The notes under the pieces are model-generated. The model had not been told where the DNA came from and did not search any database. It saw nothing but the letters and a program-made list of their open reading frames with translations. A stretch of DNA of 64,000 nt from Streptomyces sp. LHD-70 (GTDB lineage Bacteria; Actinomycetota; Actinomycetes; Streptomycetales; Streptomycetaceae): contig NZ_JAVIFW010000025.1 of the NCBI RefSeq assembly GCF_031157275.1, positions 47,758 to 111,757 of the forward strand. Reading direction: 5' to 3'. Every line of letters begins with the position of its first letter. Positions within the stretch are counted from its first letter, which is position 1. This document shows, piece by piece, positions 16,878 to 25,009 of this stretch. Position numbers and translations under genes: made by a program.

Positions 16878-18041
16878 ATGGCCGATCTTCAGGACGACGA
16901 GGACATCCCCCTTTCCACCGGCGGCGCGAGCGCCCACGCCGAGGAGGGGGCGGAGGGGGAAGCGGAGGAGCTGAGACCCGGCCCGCACACATCCACGCAC
17001 ACATCCGCGCGCACATCCGCGCACACGCCCGCGCCCGAGGAGCGGGCGCGCGCCCTGCTCACCGAACACCCCGTCGCCGACGGTCACAGCGGACTGGCCT
17101 GGGCGCTGTCCCGACTGACCTGGTACGACCTGGAGTTGGGCGACACCGCGCTGCAGGCCGACCTGCCGCGGCTGCGCGAGGGCGCGGTCGGCGCGATGTT
17201 CTGGTCGCTGCGGCTGCCGCAGGCGTACGAGGCCAACCGTGCCGTGAGCGCCACCCTCGCCCTGATCGACCTCGCCGAGACCGTCGTCCGTGCCTACCCG
17301 GAGGGCCTGCGGCTCGCGCACACCGCCTCCCACACCGCCGACGCCCGCGCGCACGGGCGGATCGCCTGCCTGCTCGGCCCCGCGGCCGCGGCGGCGATCG
17401 ACGACTGCCTCGGCACGCTGCGCGCCCTGCAGCGGCTCGGCGTCCGCAGCCTCACCCTGTCCGGGACGCGCTGGGCGGGGGAGCGGGGGCTGTCCCGCTT
17501 CGGCGAGGAGGTGGTCCGCGAGATGAACCGCCTCGGCGTCCTCGCCGACCTCAGCGGCAGCTCGACCGCCACGGTCAAGCACACCCTGACCGTCTCCCGG
17601 GCCCCGGTGATCTTCTCCCGCTCGGCGGCCCACGCGCTCACCCCGCACCCGGACAACGTCCCCGACGACCTGCTCGCCGCCCTGCGCGACCACAACGGCC
17701 TGTGCCTGGTGCCGTGCACGGCCGCGCAGACGGGCCCGGCGCTGCGGGACGTGGCGGACCATCTCGACCATGTCCGCCGCGTGGCGGGCCCCGAGTGCGT
17801 CGGCATCTCCGGCATGTACGACACCGGGAGCGCCCTGCCGGACGGCCTGCACGACACCTCCCGCTACCCCCAGCTGATCGCCGAACTCCTGGACCGCGGC
17901 TGGCCCGACGCCGACGTGTCCCTGCTGACCTGGGGCAACGTCCAACGCGTGCTGCGCGAGGCCGACTTCACCGCCAAGGCGGCCCAGATCCGCCGCGCAC
18001 CGTCTACGGCGACGCTGGACCGCCTGGACGGCGAGAACTGA
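16878..18041 (+). CDS. M19 dipeptidase paralogue lacking metal ligands (pseudo-enzyme)
   Basis: A 387-residue protein clearly homologous, end to end, to the neighbour at 15547-16749 (shared VADGH, TLRAL..LGVR, FGEEVVREMNR, RAPVIFS, NVPDD, YPQLIAELLDRGW). The active site is gone: of six ligands only His70 remains; the aspartate is Gly72, the bridging glutamate is Ala169, the two histidines are Gly227 and Arg248, and the late aspartate is Met313. It also has a ~50-residue acidic, then Thr/His-repeat N-terminal extension (THTSARTSAHT). The frame is fully open with normal codon use, so it is a maintained non-catalytic protein, not debris. A regulatory or binding role is likely but unknown. Confidence 0.85.
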   Translation: MADLQDDEDIPLSTGGASAHAEEGAEGEAEELRPGPHTSTHTSARTSAHTPAPEERARALLTEHPVADGHSGLAWALSRLTWYDLELGDTALQADLPRLREGAVGAMFWSLRLPQAYEANRAVSATLALIDLAETVVRAYPEGLRLAHTASHTADARAHGRIACLLGPAAAAAIDDCLGTLRALQRLGVRSLTLSGTRWAGERGLSRFGEEVVREMNRLGVLADLSGSSTATVKHTLTVSRAPVIFSRSAAHALTPHPDNVPDDLLAALRDHNGLCLVPCTAAQTGPALRDVADHLDHVRRVAGPECVGISGMYDTGSALPDGLHDTSRYPQLIAELLDRGWPDADVSLLTWGNVQRVLREADFTAKAAQIRRAPSTATLDRLDGEN

Positions 18042-18067
18042 GCCCGTAGGGCGAGGTTCAGGGGCGC

Positions 18068-18439
18068 TCAGCAGGCGCAGAGGCAGAACGGGTGCCCCGC
18101 CGGATCCGCGTACACCCGCCAGCTGCGGGAGCGGTCCTCCGCGTCGAGGACCTTCGCGCCGAGCGCCAGCACCTGCTTCTCGGCGGCGTCCAGGTCGTCC
18201 ACGGTCAGGTCCAGATGGAACTGCTGCGCGCCGCCCGGCGAGGGCCACCGCGGCGGTACGTAGTCGGGCGCGGCCTGGAAGCCGAGGGTGCTGCCGCCGT
18301 GGTCCTCCAGGTCGACCCAGCTGTCGCCGTTCTCCTCCATCGGCTTGATCGTGCCGCCGACGATCGCCGCGTAGAACTCGGCGAGGGCCAGGGGGTCGGG
18401 ACAGTCCAGGACGACGGCCCCGAGTTTGGCGATGGACAT
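18068..18439 (-). CDS. VOC (glyoxalase/bleomycin-resistance fold) protein
   Basis: A 123-residue vicinal-oxygen-chelate protein. It starts IAKLGAVVLDCPDPLALAEFY, the usual first strand and helix, has the paired module LDLTVDDLDAAEKQVLALGA, and ends YADPAGHPFCLCAC, where a glutamate is normally the metal ligand and here cysteines are found. Many small Streptomyces VOC proteins are uncharacterised. The start at 18439 follows GGAGGGATCC. It diverges from a CGNR zinc-finger regulator across a 99-nt gap full of GGTTACC boxes, so that regulator probably controls it. Confidence 0.85.
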   Translation of the reverse strand: MSIAKLGAVVLDCPDPLALAEFYAAIVGGTIKPMEENGDSWVDLEDHGGSTLGFQAAPDYVPPRWPSPGGAQQFHLDLTVDDLDAAEKQVLALGAKVLDAEDRSRSWRVYADPAGHPFCLCAC

Positions 18440-18468
18440 GATCGGATCCCTCCGTAGGCGTACGCACG

Positions 18469-18505
18469 GGTTACCGTTTACCCGGCGCAACCGGTAACGG
18501 TTACC
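18469..18505. promoter_or_regulatory. Cluster of GGTTACC-type operator boxes
   Basis: GGTTACC (18469-18475), GTTTACC (18476-18482) and the perfect palindrome GGTAACGGTTACC (18493-18505) sit between the divergent VOC and CGNR genes. TAACGT (18526-18531) lies 7 nt before the CGNR ATG, suggesting a leaderless promoter next to the boxes. Control by the CGNR protein itself is the simplest reading. Confidence 0.55.
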
Positions 18506-18538
18506 CCATGCTCCCGCAACGGAGGTAACGTCGCAACC

Positions 18539-19087
18539 ATGAACGAGAAAGCGTCCGCCCCCGGCGAGCTGGCCTTCGTGGCGGCGCTGGTCAACACCCT
18601 CGACGTGGAGACCGGGCGCGACTTTCTGGACACCGCGGAGGGGCGCGCGGAGTTCGGCGTGAGCGAGCGGGAGGCGGGCGACGCGAAGGAGCTGCGCGAG
18701 GCGCTGCGTGTCGCGTGCCTGGCGCACGCGGGCCACGCCCCGCACCGTACGGCCCGCACGCTCTCCCAACTCCTCGCCGGGGCACCGCTGTTGGTGACCG
18801 TGGACGAGGCGGGCGCGGCAAGCCTGGAGCCTGCCGACCCGGCGCCGCTCGCCGCCCGCGTCGCGCACGCGATCGCCCGCGCGACGGCGGACGGCAGCTG
18901 GCTCCGCCTCAAGGCCTGCGAGGCCGAGGACTGCCTGTGGGCGTACTACGACCGCAGCCCGGCGGGCCGCAGGCGCTGGTGTTCCATGCAGGTGTGCGGG
19001 GCGCGGGCGAAGATGCGGACCTATCGGGCCAGGTCCGGCCCCTCCGGGACCTCCGGGACGCCCGGGACGCCCGGGACCTCCGGCTAG
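18539..19087 (+). CDS. ABATE/CGNR zinc-finger putative transcription regulator
   Basis: A 182-residue protein with an N-terminal ABATE-type stress-sensing domain (LAFVAALVNTLD...) and a C-terminal CGNR zinc finger. The four cysteines are C127, C132, C148 and C153 (KACEAEDC and WCSMQVCGARAK), with the basic segment usual for DNA binding. The end is a short Thr/Gly/Pro repeat (SGTSGTPGTPGTSG). Members are thought to be single-component regulators. Divergence from the VOC gene and the palindromic boxes between them suggest autoregulation and control of VOC. Confidence 0.82.
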   Translation: MNEKASAPGELAFVAALVNTLDVETGRDFLDTAEGRAEFGVSEREAGDAKELREALRVACLAHAGHAPHRTARTLSQLLAGAPLLVTVDEAGAASLEPADPAPLAARVAHAIARATADGSWLRLKACEAEDCLWAYYDRSPAGRRRWCSMQVCGARAKMRTYRARSGPSGTSGTPGTPGTSG

Positions 19088-19089
19088 CG

Positions 19090-20415
19090 CTACGCCGCCG
19101 GCCGGCCCATGGCCCGGTACACCCACCCCGCCTCGCGCCAGCGAGCCGGGTCGAGCGCGTTGCGCCCGTCGAGCAGCACCCGCTGACCAACCGCCGCGCC
19201 CAGCTGAGCCGGGTCCAGCTCCCGGAACTCCCGCCACTCCGTCAGGTGCAGGACGACATCCGCGCCCCGCACCGCGTCGAGCGCCGACTCCGCGTACCCG
19301 AGCGTCGGGAAGACCTGGCGGGCGTTGGCCATGCCCTTCGGGTCGTAGACCGTGACCTGGCCGCCCTGCAGATGGATCTGGCCGGCGACGTTGAGCGCGG
19401 GGGAGTCCCGCACGTCGTCCGAGTCGGGCTTGAACGTCGCGCCGAGGACCGCGACCCGCTTGCCGAGGAAGGAGCCGCCGCCGAGCGCCTCGCGGGCCAG
19501 CTCGACCATGTGGCCGCGGCGCCGCATGTTGATGGAGTCGACCTCGCGCAGGAACGTCAGGGCCTGGTCGGCGCCCAGCTCACCGGCGCGGGCCATGAAC
19601 GCGCGGATGTCCTTCGGCAGGCAGCCGCCGCCGAAGCCGATACCGGCGCGCAGGAACTTCGCGCCGATCCGCTCGTCGTACCCGATCGCCTCGGCCAGCT
19701 TGACCACGTCACCGCCCGCGGCCTCGCAGACTTCGGCCATCGCGTTGATGAAGGAGATCTTCGTGGCGAGGAAGGAGTTGGCGGAGGTCTTCACCAGCTC
19801 GGCCGTCGGGAAGTCCGTCACGACCAGCGGCGAGCCCTCGGCGATCGGCGTCGCGTACACCTCGCGAAGCAGCTTCTCCGCGCGCTCGCTCTGCACGCCG
19901 ACCACGAGCCGGTCCGGGTGCAGGGTGTCCTGCACGGCGAAGCCCTCGCGCAGGAACTCCGGGTTCCAGGCCAGCTCGACGCCCTCGGGCAGCACCTCGG
20001 TCAGGCGGGCCGCCGAGCCCACCGGGACCGTCGACTTGCCGACGACCAGGGAGCCCTCGCGGGCCACGGGGGCGAGCGAGGCGAAGGCGGAGTCGACGTA
20101 GCTCATGTCGCAGGCGTACTCGCCGTGCTTCTGCGGGGTGTTCACGCAGACGAAGTGCACGTCACCGAAGGCGCCGAGCTCCTCCCAGGACGTGGTGAAG
20201 CGCAGCCGCCCGCTGGAGCCCTCGATGCCGGCGACGTGCTTGCGGAGCAGTTCCTCCAGGCCCGGCTCGTACATCGGCACGCGGCCCTGCGAGAGCAGCT
20301 CGATCTTCTCGGGGACGACATCGAGCCCGAGCACTTCGAAGCCCAGCTCAGCCATGGCCGCTGCGTGGGTGGCGCCGAGGTATCCGGTGCCGATCACGGT
20401 GATCTTGAGGGCCAT
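19090..20415 (-). CDS. ugd: UDP-glucose 6-dehydrogenase
   Basis: A 441-residue UDP-glucose/GDP-mannose dehydrogenase-family enzyme that oxidises UDP-glucose to UDP-glucuronate using two NAD. Motifs are the Rossmann start VIGTGYLGATHA, NPEFLREGFAVQD, the catalytic-cysteine segment GFGGGCLPKDIRAF near residue 265, and the C-terminal GATFKPDSDDVRDS. Length is normal. The missing GDP-mannose-specific features and overall resemblance to Ugd/TuaD support UDP-glucose. It stands alone, divergent from an acyl-CoA dehydrogenase gene, and supplies a sugar for envelope polymers, in keeping with the LCP and glycosyltransferase genes nearby. Confidence 0.9.
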   Translation of the reverse strand: MALKITVIGTGYLGATHAAAMAELGFEVLGLDVVPEKIELLSQGRVPMYEPGLEELLRKHVAGIEGSSGRLRFTTSWEELGAFGDVHFVCVNTPQKHGEYACDMSYVDSAFASLAPVAREGSLVVGKSTVPVGSAARLTEVLPEGVELAWNPEFLREGFAVQDTLHPDRLVVGVQSERAEKLLREVYATPIAEGSPLVVTDFPTAELVKTSANSFLATKISFINAMAEVCEAAGGDVVKLAEAIGYDERIGAKFLRAGIGFGGGCLPKDIRAFMARAGELGADQALTFLREVDSINMRRRGHMVELAREALGGGSFLGKRVAVLGATFKPDSDDVRDSPALNVAGQIHLQGGQVTVYDPKGMANARQVFPTLGYAESALDAVRGADVVLHLTEWREFRELDPAQLGAAVGQRVLLDGRNALDPARWREAGWVYRAMGRPAA

Positions 20416-20590
20416 GAAGCTGCTCCAGAGGGGTTACGGGGGAATGCGCTGCCCGAGCATAGTCGGGGCGGCGGCCGGGGCTGATCCGCTGTCCGGAAGC
20501 TGTCGGGAAGCTCACGTATGCCAATGCGGGCCGGGGCCCTAAAATCAGGGTTACTTAACGGTAGTTAGCACTCTTGGGGAGTGAGAGATC

Positions 20591-21757
20591 TTGGCGGGTA
20601 CGAACGATTCCTCGGCTTTTGACCTGTACCGTCCGGCCGAGGAGCACGACATGCTCCGCGAGTCGGTGCGTGCGCTCGCCGAGGCGAAGATCGCGCCGTT
20701 CGCCGCCGCGGTCGACGAGGAGGCCCGTTTCCCGCAGGAGGCCCTCGACGCGCTGACGGCGAACGACCTGCATGCCGTGCACGTGCCGGAGGCGTACGGC
20801 GGCGCGGGTGCCGACGCGCTCGCCACGGTGATCGTGATCGAGGAGGTGGCCCGCGTCTGCGCCTCGTCCTCGTTGATCCCGGCGGTGAACAAGCTGGGCT
20901 CGCTGCCGGTGATCCTGTCCGGCTCCGAGGAGCTGAAGAAGAAGTACATGGCGCCGCTGGCCAAGGGCGACGGGATGTTCTCGTACTGCCTGAGCGAGCC
21001 GGACGCGGGCTCGGACGCCGCGGGGATGAAGACCAAGGCCGTGCGCGACGGCGACTTCTGGGTGCTCAACGGTGTGAAGCGCTGGATCACCAACGCCGGT
21101 GTCTCGGAGTACTACACCGTGATGGCCGTGACCGACCCCGAGAAGCGGTCGAAGGGCATAAGCGCGTTCGTCGTGGAGAAGGGCGACGAGGGCGTGTCCT
21201 TCGGCGCCCCGGAGAAGAAGCTCGGCATCAAGGGCTCGCCGACCCGTGAGGTCTACCTCGACAACGTCCGCATCCCCGCCGACCGCATGATCGGCGCCGA
21301 GGGCACCGGCTTCGCCACCGCGATGAAGACCCTGGACCACACCCGCATCACCATCGCGGCGCAGGCCCTCGGCATCGCGCAGGGCGCCCTCGACTACGCC
21401 AAGGGCTACGTCCAGGAGCGCAAGCAGTTCGGCAAGCCGATCGGCGACTTCCAGGGTGTGCAGTTCATGCTCGCCGACATGGCCATGAAGGTCGAGGCCG
21501 CCCGGCAGCTGACGTACGCGGCGGCCGCGAAGTCGGAGCGCGGCGATGCGGATCTGACGTTCCAGGGCGCGGCGGCCAAGTGCTTCGCCTCGGACGTCGC
21601 CATGGAGGTCACCACGGACGCGGTGCAGCTCCTCGGCGGCTACGGCTACACCCGGGACTACCCGGTCGAGCGCATGATGCGCGACGCCAAGATCACCCAG
21701 ATCTACGAGGGCACCAACCAGGTCCAGCGCATCGTCATGGCCCGCAACCTGCCGTAG
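20591..21757 (+). CDS. Acyl-CoA dehydrogenase
   Basis: A 388-residue flavoprotein that introduces the alpha-beta double bond of acyl-CoA, passing electrons to ETF. The FAD-binding signature YCLSEPDAGSDA, the WITNAG strand, the RKQFGKPIGDFQ segment and the C-terminal IYEGTNQVQR are all seen; the glutamate in YEGT (~373) is the catalytic base in short-chain-type enzymes. The TTG at 20591 is used because it follows GGGGAG/GAGAG and earlier starts are lacking. Two hairpins follow the stop. Chain-length preference cannot be read from the sequence. Confidence 0.92.
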   Translation: MAGTNDSSAFDLYRPAEEHDMLRESVRALAEAKIAPFAAAVDEEARFPQEALDALTANDLHAVHVPEAYGGAGADALATVIVIEEVARVCASSSLIPAVNKLGSLPVILSGSEELKKKYMAPLAKGDGMFSYCLSEPDAGSDAAGMKTKAVRDGDFWVLNGVKRWITNAGVSEYYTVMAVTDPEKRSKGISAFVVEKGDEGVSFGAPEKKLGIKGSPTREVYLDNVRIPADRMIGAEGTGFATAMKTLDHTRITIAAQALGIAQGALDYAKGYVQERKQFGKPIGDFQGVQFMLADMAMKVEAARQLTYAAAAKSERGDADLTFQGAAAKCFASDVAMEVTTDAVQLLGGYGYTRDYPVERMMRDAKITQIYEGTNQVQRIVMARNLP

Positions 21758-21868
21758 GGGCCGTCTCCCCGATCTTTGCGGGCCCGCGACATCGGGGAAA
21801 CGCCCCCTAGCCGTACGGCAGTTGACAGGACCGCTCCCGGGGCGCTGCACGAACAGCGCCCCGGGAGC
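21756..21868 (+). terminator. Two tandem terminator hairpins after the acyl-CoA dehydrogenase
   Basis: The first (about 21756-21808) pairs GGGG..CGT.TCCCCGAT with ATCGGGGA.ACG.CCCC. The second is a perfect 15-bp stem, 21833-21847 with 21854-21868, around a 6-nt loop. Both lack T-tracts. Confidence 0.75.
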
Positions 21869-21911
21869 TCTGCGTGTGCGGGGTCCGCGCGACGGGCGTA
21901 CCGTCGGCGCC

Positions 21912-22946
21912 ATGAGCGAGACCGAAGCCGCGCACGCGTCCCGGTCGCTGCGCCGAGCCCGCGAGATCGCCGACGACGTGCTGTTCCCGGCGGCCCCCGA
22001 CGTCGACGGGGCGGGCCGGGTCCCGCGCTCCCACCTGGACCTGCTCGCCGCCGAGGGCTTCTACGGGCTCGCCGCGCCGGAGGACCTGACCACCCTCGAC
22101 CTGCCCGACTACCCCGCCGTGCTCCGGCTCGTGGAGGCCCTCGCCGGGGGCTGTCTGACAACGACGTTCGTGTGGGTGCAGCACCACGGCGCCGTGATGG
22201 CCCTCGGCGAGACCGCCAACGAGGCGCTGCGCGCGGACCACCTGGCCGATCACGTGTCCGGGCGGCGGCGGGCCGGGCTCGCGGTCGGCGCCGCGGTCCG
22301 CCCGGGCCCGCCCCTCGTGCGGGCCGTGCGGGCCGACGGCGGGTGGCTCTTCGAAGGCGTCGCCCCGTGGGTCACCGGCTGGGACATGGTCGACACCCTG
22401 TACGCCGCGGGCCGCGACGCGGACGACACCGTGGTCTGGGCACTCCTGGACGCCGAGGAGAGCGCCACCCTGTCCGTCGGGCCCGTCCTCGACCTGGTCG
22501 CCGTCCAGGCGAGCCGGACCGTGACCCTGAGGTTCGACCGCCACTTCGTGCCCGACGAGCGGGTGCTCGGCACCACCCCGCAGCAGGAGCACCTGAAGGG
22601 CGACGCCGAGTCGGTGCGGTTCACCGGCGCCCTGGCCCTCGGCATCGCCGAGCGCGCGATCGCCCTGCTCGACGGGGACGCGGGCGGGCTCCCCGACGAG
22701 CTCGACCAGGTCCGCGCCCGGCTCCTGAGCGTCGACCCCGACCAGGTCCCCGACGCCCGCGCGGCCGGTTCGGAGCTGGCGCTGCGGGCCGCGTCCGCCT
22801 GTGCCGTCGCCCACGGAAGTCGAGCGGTCCTGCTCCAGGAGCACGCCCAGCGCCTGGTCCGCGAGGCGACGTTCCTGCTCCTCTTCGGCTCCCGCCCCGG
22901 CATCCGCACGGCCCTCCTCGACCGGCTCACGACACCCCGCAACTGA
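21912..22946 (+). CDS. Short acyl-CoA dehydrogenase-like protein without the usual catalytic glutamate
   Basis: A 344-residue protein with an acyl-CoA dehydrogenase-like N-terminal helical domain (LLAAEGFYGLAAPEDL), middle beta domain (AVGAAVRPGPPLVRAVRADGG... GVAPWVTGWDMVD) and helical C-terminal domain. It is ~40 residues shorter than the neighbouring enzyme, and no YEGT/NQ motif is found at its end (REATFLLLFGSRPGIRTALLDR instead). It may therefore be a non-standard flavoprotein or binding protein. It starts at ATG 21912 after two hairpins, so it is likely transcribed alone. The family assignment is good; the activity is unknown. Confidence 0.75.
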   Translation: MSETEAAHASRSLRRAREIADDVLFPAAPDVDGAGRVPRSHLDLLAAEGFYGLAAPEDLTTLDLPDYPAVLRLVEALAGGCLTTTFVWVQHHGAVMALGETANEALRADHLADHVSGRRRAGLAVGAAVRPGPPLVRAVRADGGWLFEGVAPWVTGWDMVDTLYAAGRDADDTVVWALLDAEESATLSVGPVLDLVAVQASRTVTLRFDRHFVPDERVLGTTPQQEHLKGDAESVRFTGALALGIAERAIALLDGDAGGLPDELDQVRARLLSVDPDQVPDARAAGSELALRAASACAVAHGSRAVLLQEHAQRLVREATFLLLFGSRPGIRTALLDRLTTPRN

Positions 22947-23013
22947 CCTCGTACGCAAGGGACTTGGGCGTACGAGAACTGACCTGGTACGCAAGGGACT
23001 TGGGCATACGAGA
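22942..23013. repeat. 36-bp tandem duplication across a stop codon
   Basis: 22942-22977 is repeated at 22978-23013 with two mismatches. The first copy includes the stop of the acyl-CoA dehydrogenase-like gene; the second abuts the downstream terminator. Confidence 0.85.
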
Positions 23014-23049
23014 GGGGCCGCGCACCGGACATCCGGCGCGCGGCCCCTC
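23012..23049. terminator. Bidirectional terminator between convergent genes
   Basis: GAGGGGCCGCGC (23012-23023) pairs with GCGCGGCCCCTC (23038-23049), with a further CGG/CCG inside. It lies between a rightward gene and the leftward LCP gene. Confidence 0.75.
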
Positions 23050-23069
23050 GTACGTACGGACCGGCTGGC

Positions 23070-24323
23070 TCACTCGTCGCTGACGGTGACCTTCTCGTCG
23101 TTCTTGAGCTGCTCCACCAGCTGCTGCAGCTTGGCCTTGTCCCAGACGAGGTTGCCGTTGACGCTGCCGGAGACCGGCATGTTCATCGACTTGCCCTCGC
23201 CGCCCGAGACGTTCTTCATCGCCCAGAACATCCCGGCCAGGTCGAACAGGCTCATGTCCTTGTCCACGACCAGCGTGTCCAGGCCCGCGCCCATCGTCGG
23301 GTAGAGCTTGAACGGGTTGATGATCGTCGACGGGGTGGCCGTCTGGTTGGCGAGCGCCGAGAGGAACTTCTGCTGGTTCTTCGTGCGGTCCAGGTCGCCG
23401 CCGGCCAGGCCGTAGCGCTGCCGGACGAAGGCCAGCGACTGCTCGCCGTTCATGGTGTGGGTGCCGGGCTCGAAGTCCGAGCCGGACTTCTTGTCCTTCA
23501 TCGGCTGCTCGACCTTGATGTCCACGCCGCCGACCGCGTCCACGATCTTGGCGAAGCCGCCGAAGCCGATCTCCGCGTAGTGGTCGATCTTCAGGCCGGT
23601 GTTGTGCTCGACGGTACGGACGAGGAGCTCGGGGCCGTCCTCGGAGTACGCGGCGTTCAGCTTGGTGGTGCGGCCGGTCCCCGGGAACTTCTTGCCGGAG
23701 TCCGAGCCGACGAAGGACGGGATCTCCACGTTGGAGTCACGCGGCAGCGAGATCAGGGTGTCGCCGTTGCTGCCGGTGTGCAGGATCATCATCGAGTCCG
23801 TGCGGCTCGACCCCTCGCCCGCGGAACCGGTGTGCAGGCGCTTGCGGTCCGCGGAGGTCAGGCCCTCGCGGCTGTCCGAGCCGACGATCAGGTAGTTCGT
23901 GCCGTCGCCCGCCTCGGGCCGCTCGATCACCTTGGCCAGGTCGACCTCGCCCTTGAGCTGCGAGTCGGCCCAGAAGTACGTGCCGACGCCCCAGACCAGG
24001 ACGACGACCAGGAGTGTGCCGAGGATGCGCTTGAACTGGCGGCCCCGGTTCGGTGCCGGGCGGGTGGCGTACTGGTCGCCGTAGGAGCCGTCGTCGTATC
24101 CGTCGCCGCCCCGGCCGCGACCGCCACCGCCGTAGACCTGGCCCTCGCTGTAACCGTCGTCGTAGCCGTACCCCTGCTGCGGGGGCACGGAGGCCCTCGG
24201 CGGGGCGGCGGGGGGACGGGGAGCCCCGCCGCGCTGGACATGACGCATCACGCGGGCGCCCTCGGGCTCGGGGTGCGCGCTGCCGCGTCCATACCCCTGG
24301 TCTCGGTTGGGCCAGTCATTCAT
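23070..24323 (-). CDS. LCP-family (LytR-CpsA-Psr) protein 1
   Basis: A 417-residue type II membrane protein of the LCP family, enzymes that transfer glycopolymers such as teichoic acids or capsule from lipid carriers to peptidoglycan. A ~100-residue cytoplasmic N-terminus rich in Gly/Tyr/Asp (GYGYDDGYSEG) precedes one transmembrane helix (ILGTLLVVVLVWGVGTYFW). The catalytic LCP core follows: YLIVGSDSREG, SRTDSMMILH, ISLPRDSNVEIP, KLNAAYSEDG and FVRQRYGLAGGDLDRTKNQQ, holding the conserved Asp and Arg residues. Unlike LCPs 2-4 it lacks a LytR_C tail. It starts at ATG 24323 and diverges from a thioesterase gene. Confidence 0.9.
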   Translation of the reverse strand: MNDWPNRDQGYGRGSAHPEPEGARVMRHVQRGGAPRPPAAPPRASVPPQQGYGYDDGYSEGQVYGGGGRGRGGDGYDDGSYGDQYATRPAPNRGRQFKRILGTLLVVVLVWGVGTYFWADSQLKGEVDLAKVIERPEAGDGTNYLIVGSDSREGLTSADRKRLHTGSAGEGSSRTDSMMILHTGSNGDTLISLPRDSNVEIPSFVGSDSGKKFPGTGRTTKLNAAYSEDGPELLVRTVEHNTGLKIDHYAEIGFGGFAKIVDAVGGVDIKVEQPMKDKKSGSDFEPGTHTMNGEQSLAFVRQRYGLAGGDLDRTKNQQKFLSALANQTATPSTIINPFKLYPTMGAGLDTLVVDKDMSLFDLAGMFWAMKNVSGGEGKSMNMPVSGSVNGNLVWDKAKLQQLVEQLKNDEKVTVSDE

Positions 24324-24432
24324 ACGCACCAGTGTGCAGGCCTCGATGAGGCGCCCGACAAGGCCTGGGGTGGGTTCGGGGCCCGGCTGTTGCAGAGCTG
24401 ATGCAAAGCGCGCCCGGCATAAGGTGGACGAC

Positions 24433-24981
24433 ATGACAGACCAGGCCCGTCCCCCGGAGGCGGATATTCCGGGCAAGCCGACCGCGGCTTCCCGGACCAC
24501 GCTCAGCCACATCATGACCCACAACGACACCAACCTCCTGGGCACGGTGCACGGTGGCGTGATCATGAAACTCGTCGACGACGCGGCGGGCGCCGTGGCG
24601 GGCCGGCACTCCGGCGGGCCCGCGGTGACGGCCTCGATGGACGAGATGGTCTTCCTGGAGCCGGTCAGGGTCGGCGACCTCGTCCATGTGAAGGCTCAGG
24701 TCAACTGGACCGGCCGGACGTCGATGGAGGTCGGCGTCCGCGTTCTCGCCGAGCGCTGGAACGAGTCGACGCCCGCCCAGCAGGTCGGCTCGGCGTACCT
24801 GGTCTTCGCCGCCGTCGACGCGGACGGCAAGCCGCGCTCGCTGCCGCCGGTGCTCCCGGAGACGGAGCGGGACAAGCGGCGCTATCAGGAGGCGCAGATC
24901 CGTCGTACGCATCGCTTGGCGCGGCGCCGGGCGATCAAGGAGCTCCGCGAGCAGCGGGTGGCGGAGGGGATCGAGGACTGA
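24433..24981 (+). CDS. Acyl-CoA thioesterase (YciA/BACH-type hotdog)
   Basis: A 182-residue single hotdog-domain thioesterase that hydrolyses acyl-CoA to free acid and CoA. The active-site region reads HNDTNLLGTVHGGVIMKLVDDAAG, with the Asp/Asn pair and the HGG turn typical of the BACH/YciA group, and FLEPVRVGDLVHVKAQV is the following strand. The C-terminal ~35 residues form a charged helix (TERDKRRYQEAQIRRTHRLARRR). Start ATG 24433. It is not in an obvious operon; the nearby acyl-CoA dehydrogenase genes suggest fatty-acid turnover. Confidence 0.87.
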   Translation: MTDQARPPEADIPGKPTAASRTTLSHIMTHNDTNLLGTVHGGVIMKLVDDAAGAVAGRHSGGPAVTASMDEMVFLEPVRVGDLVHVKAQVNWTGRTSMEVGVRVLAERWNESTPAQQVGSAYLVFAAVDADGKPRSLPPVLPETERDKRRYQEAQIRRTHRLARRRAIKELREQRVAEGIED

Positions 24982-25009
24982 GGCGTAAGGGGCGGAGCCC
25001 CCGGAAGCC

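Noticed and set aside
14821..17016. A long minus-strand frame across purE and the first dipeptidase
   Set aside because: Both sense genes are unmistakable; the antisense frame is a high-GC artefact.
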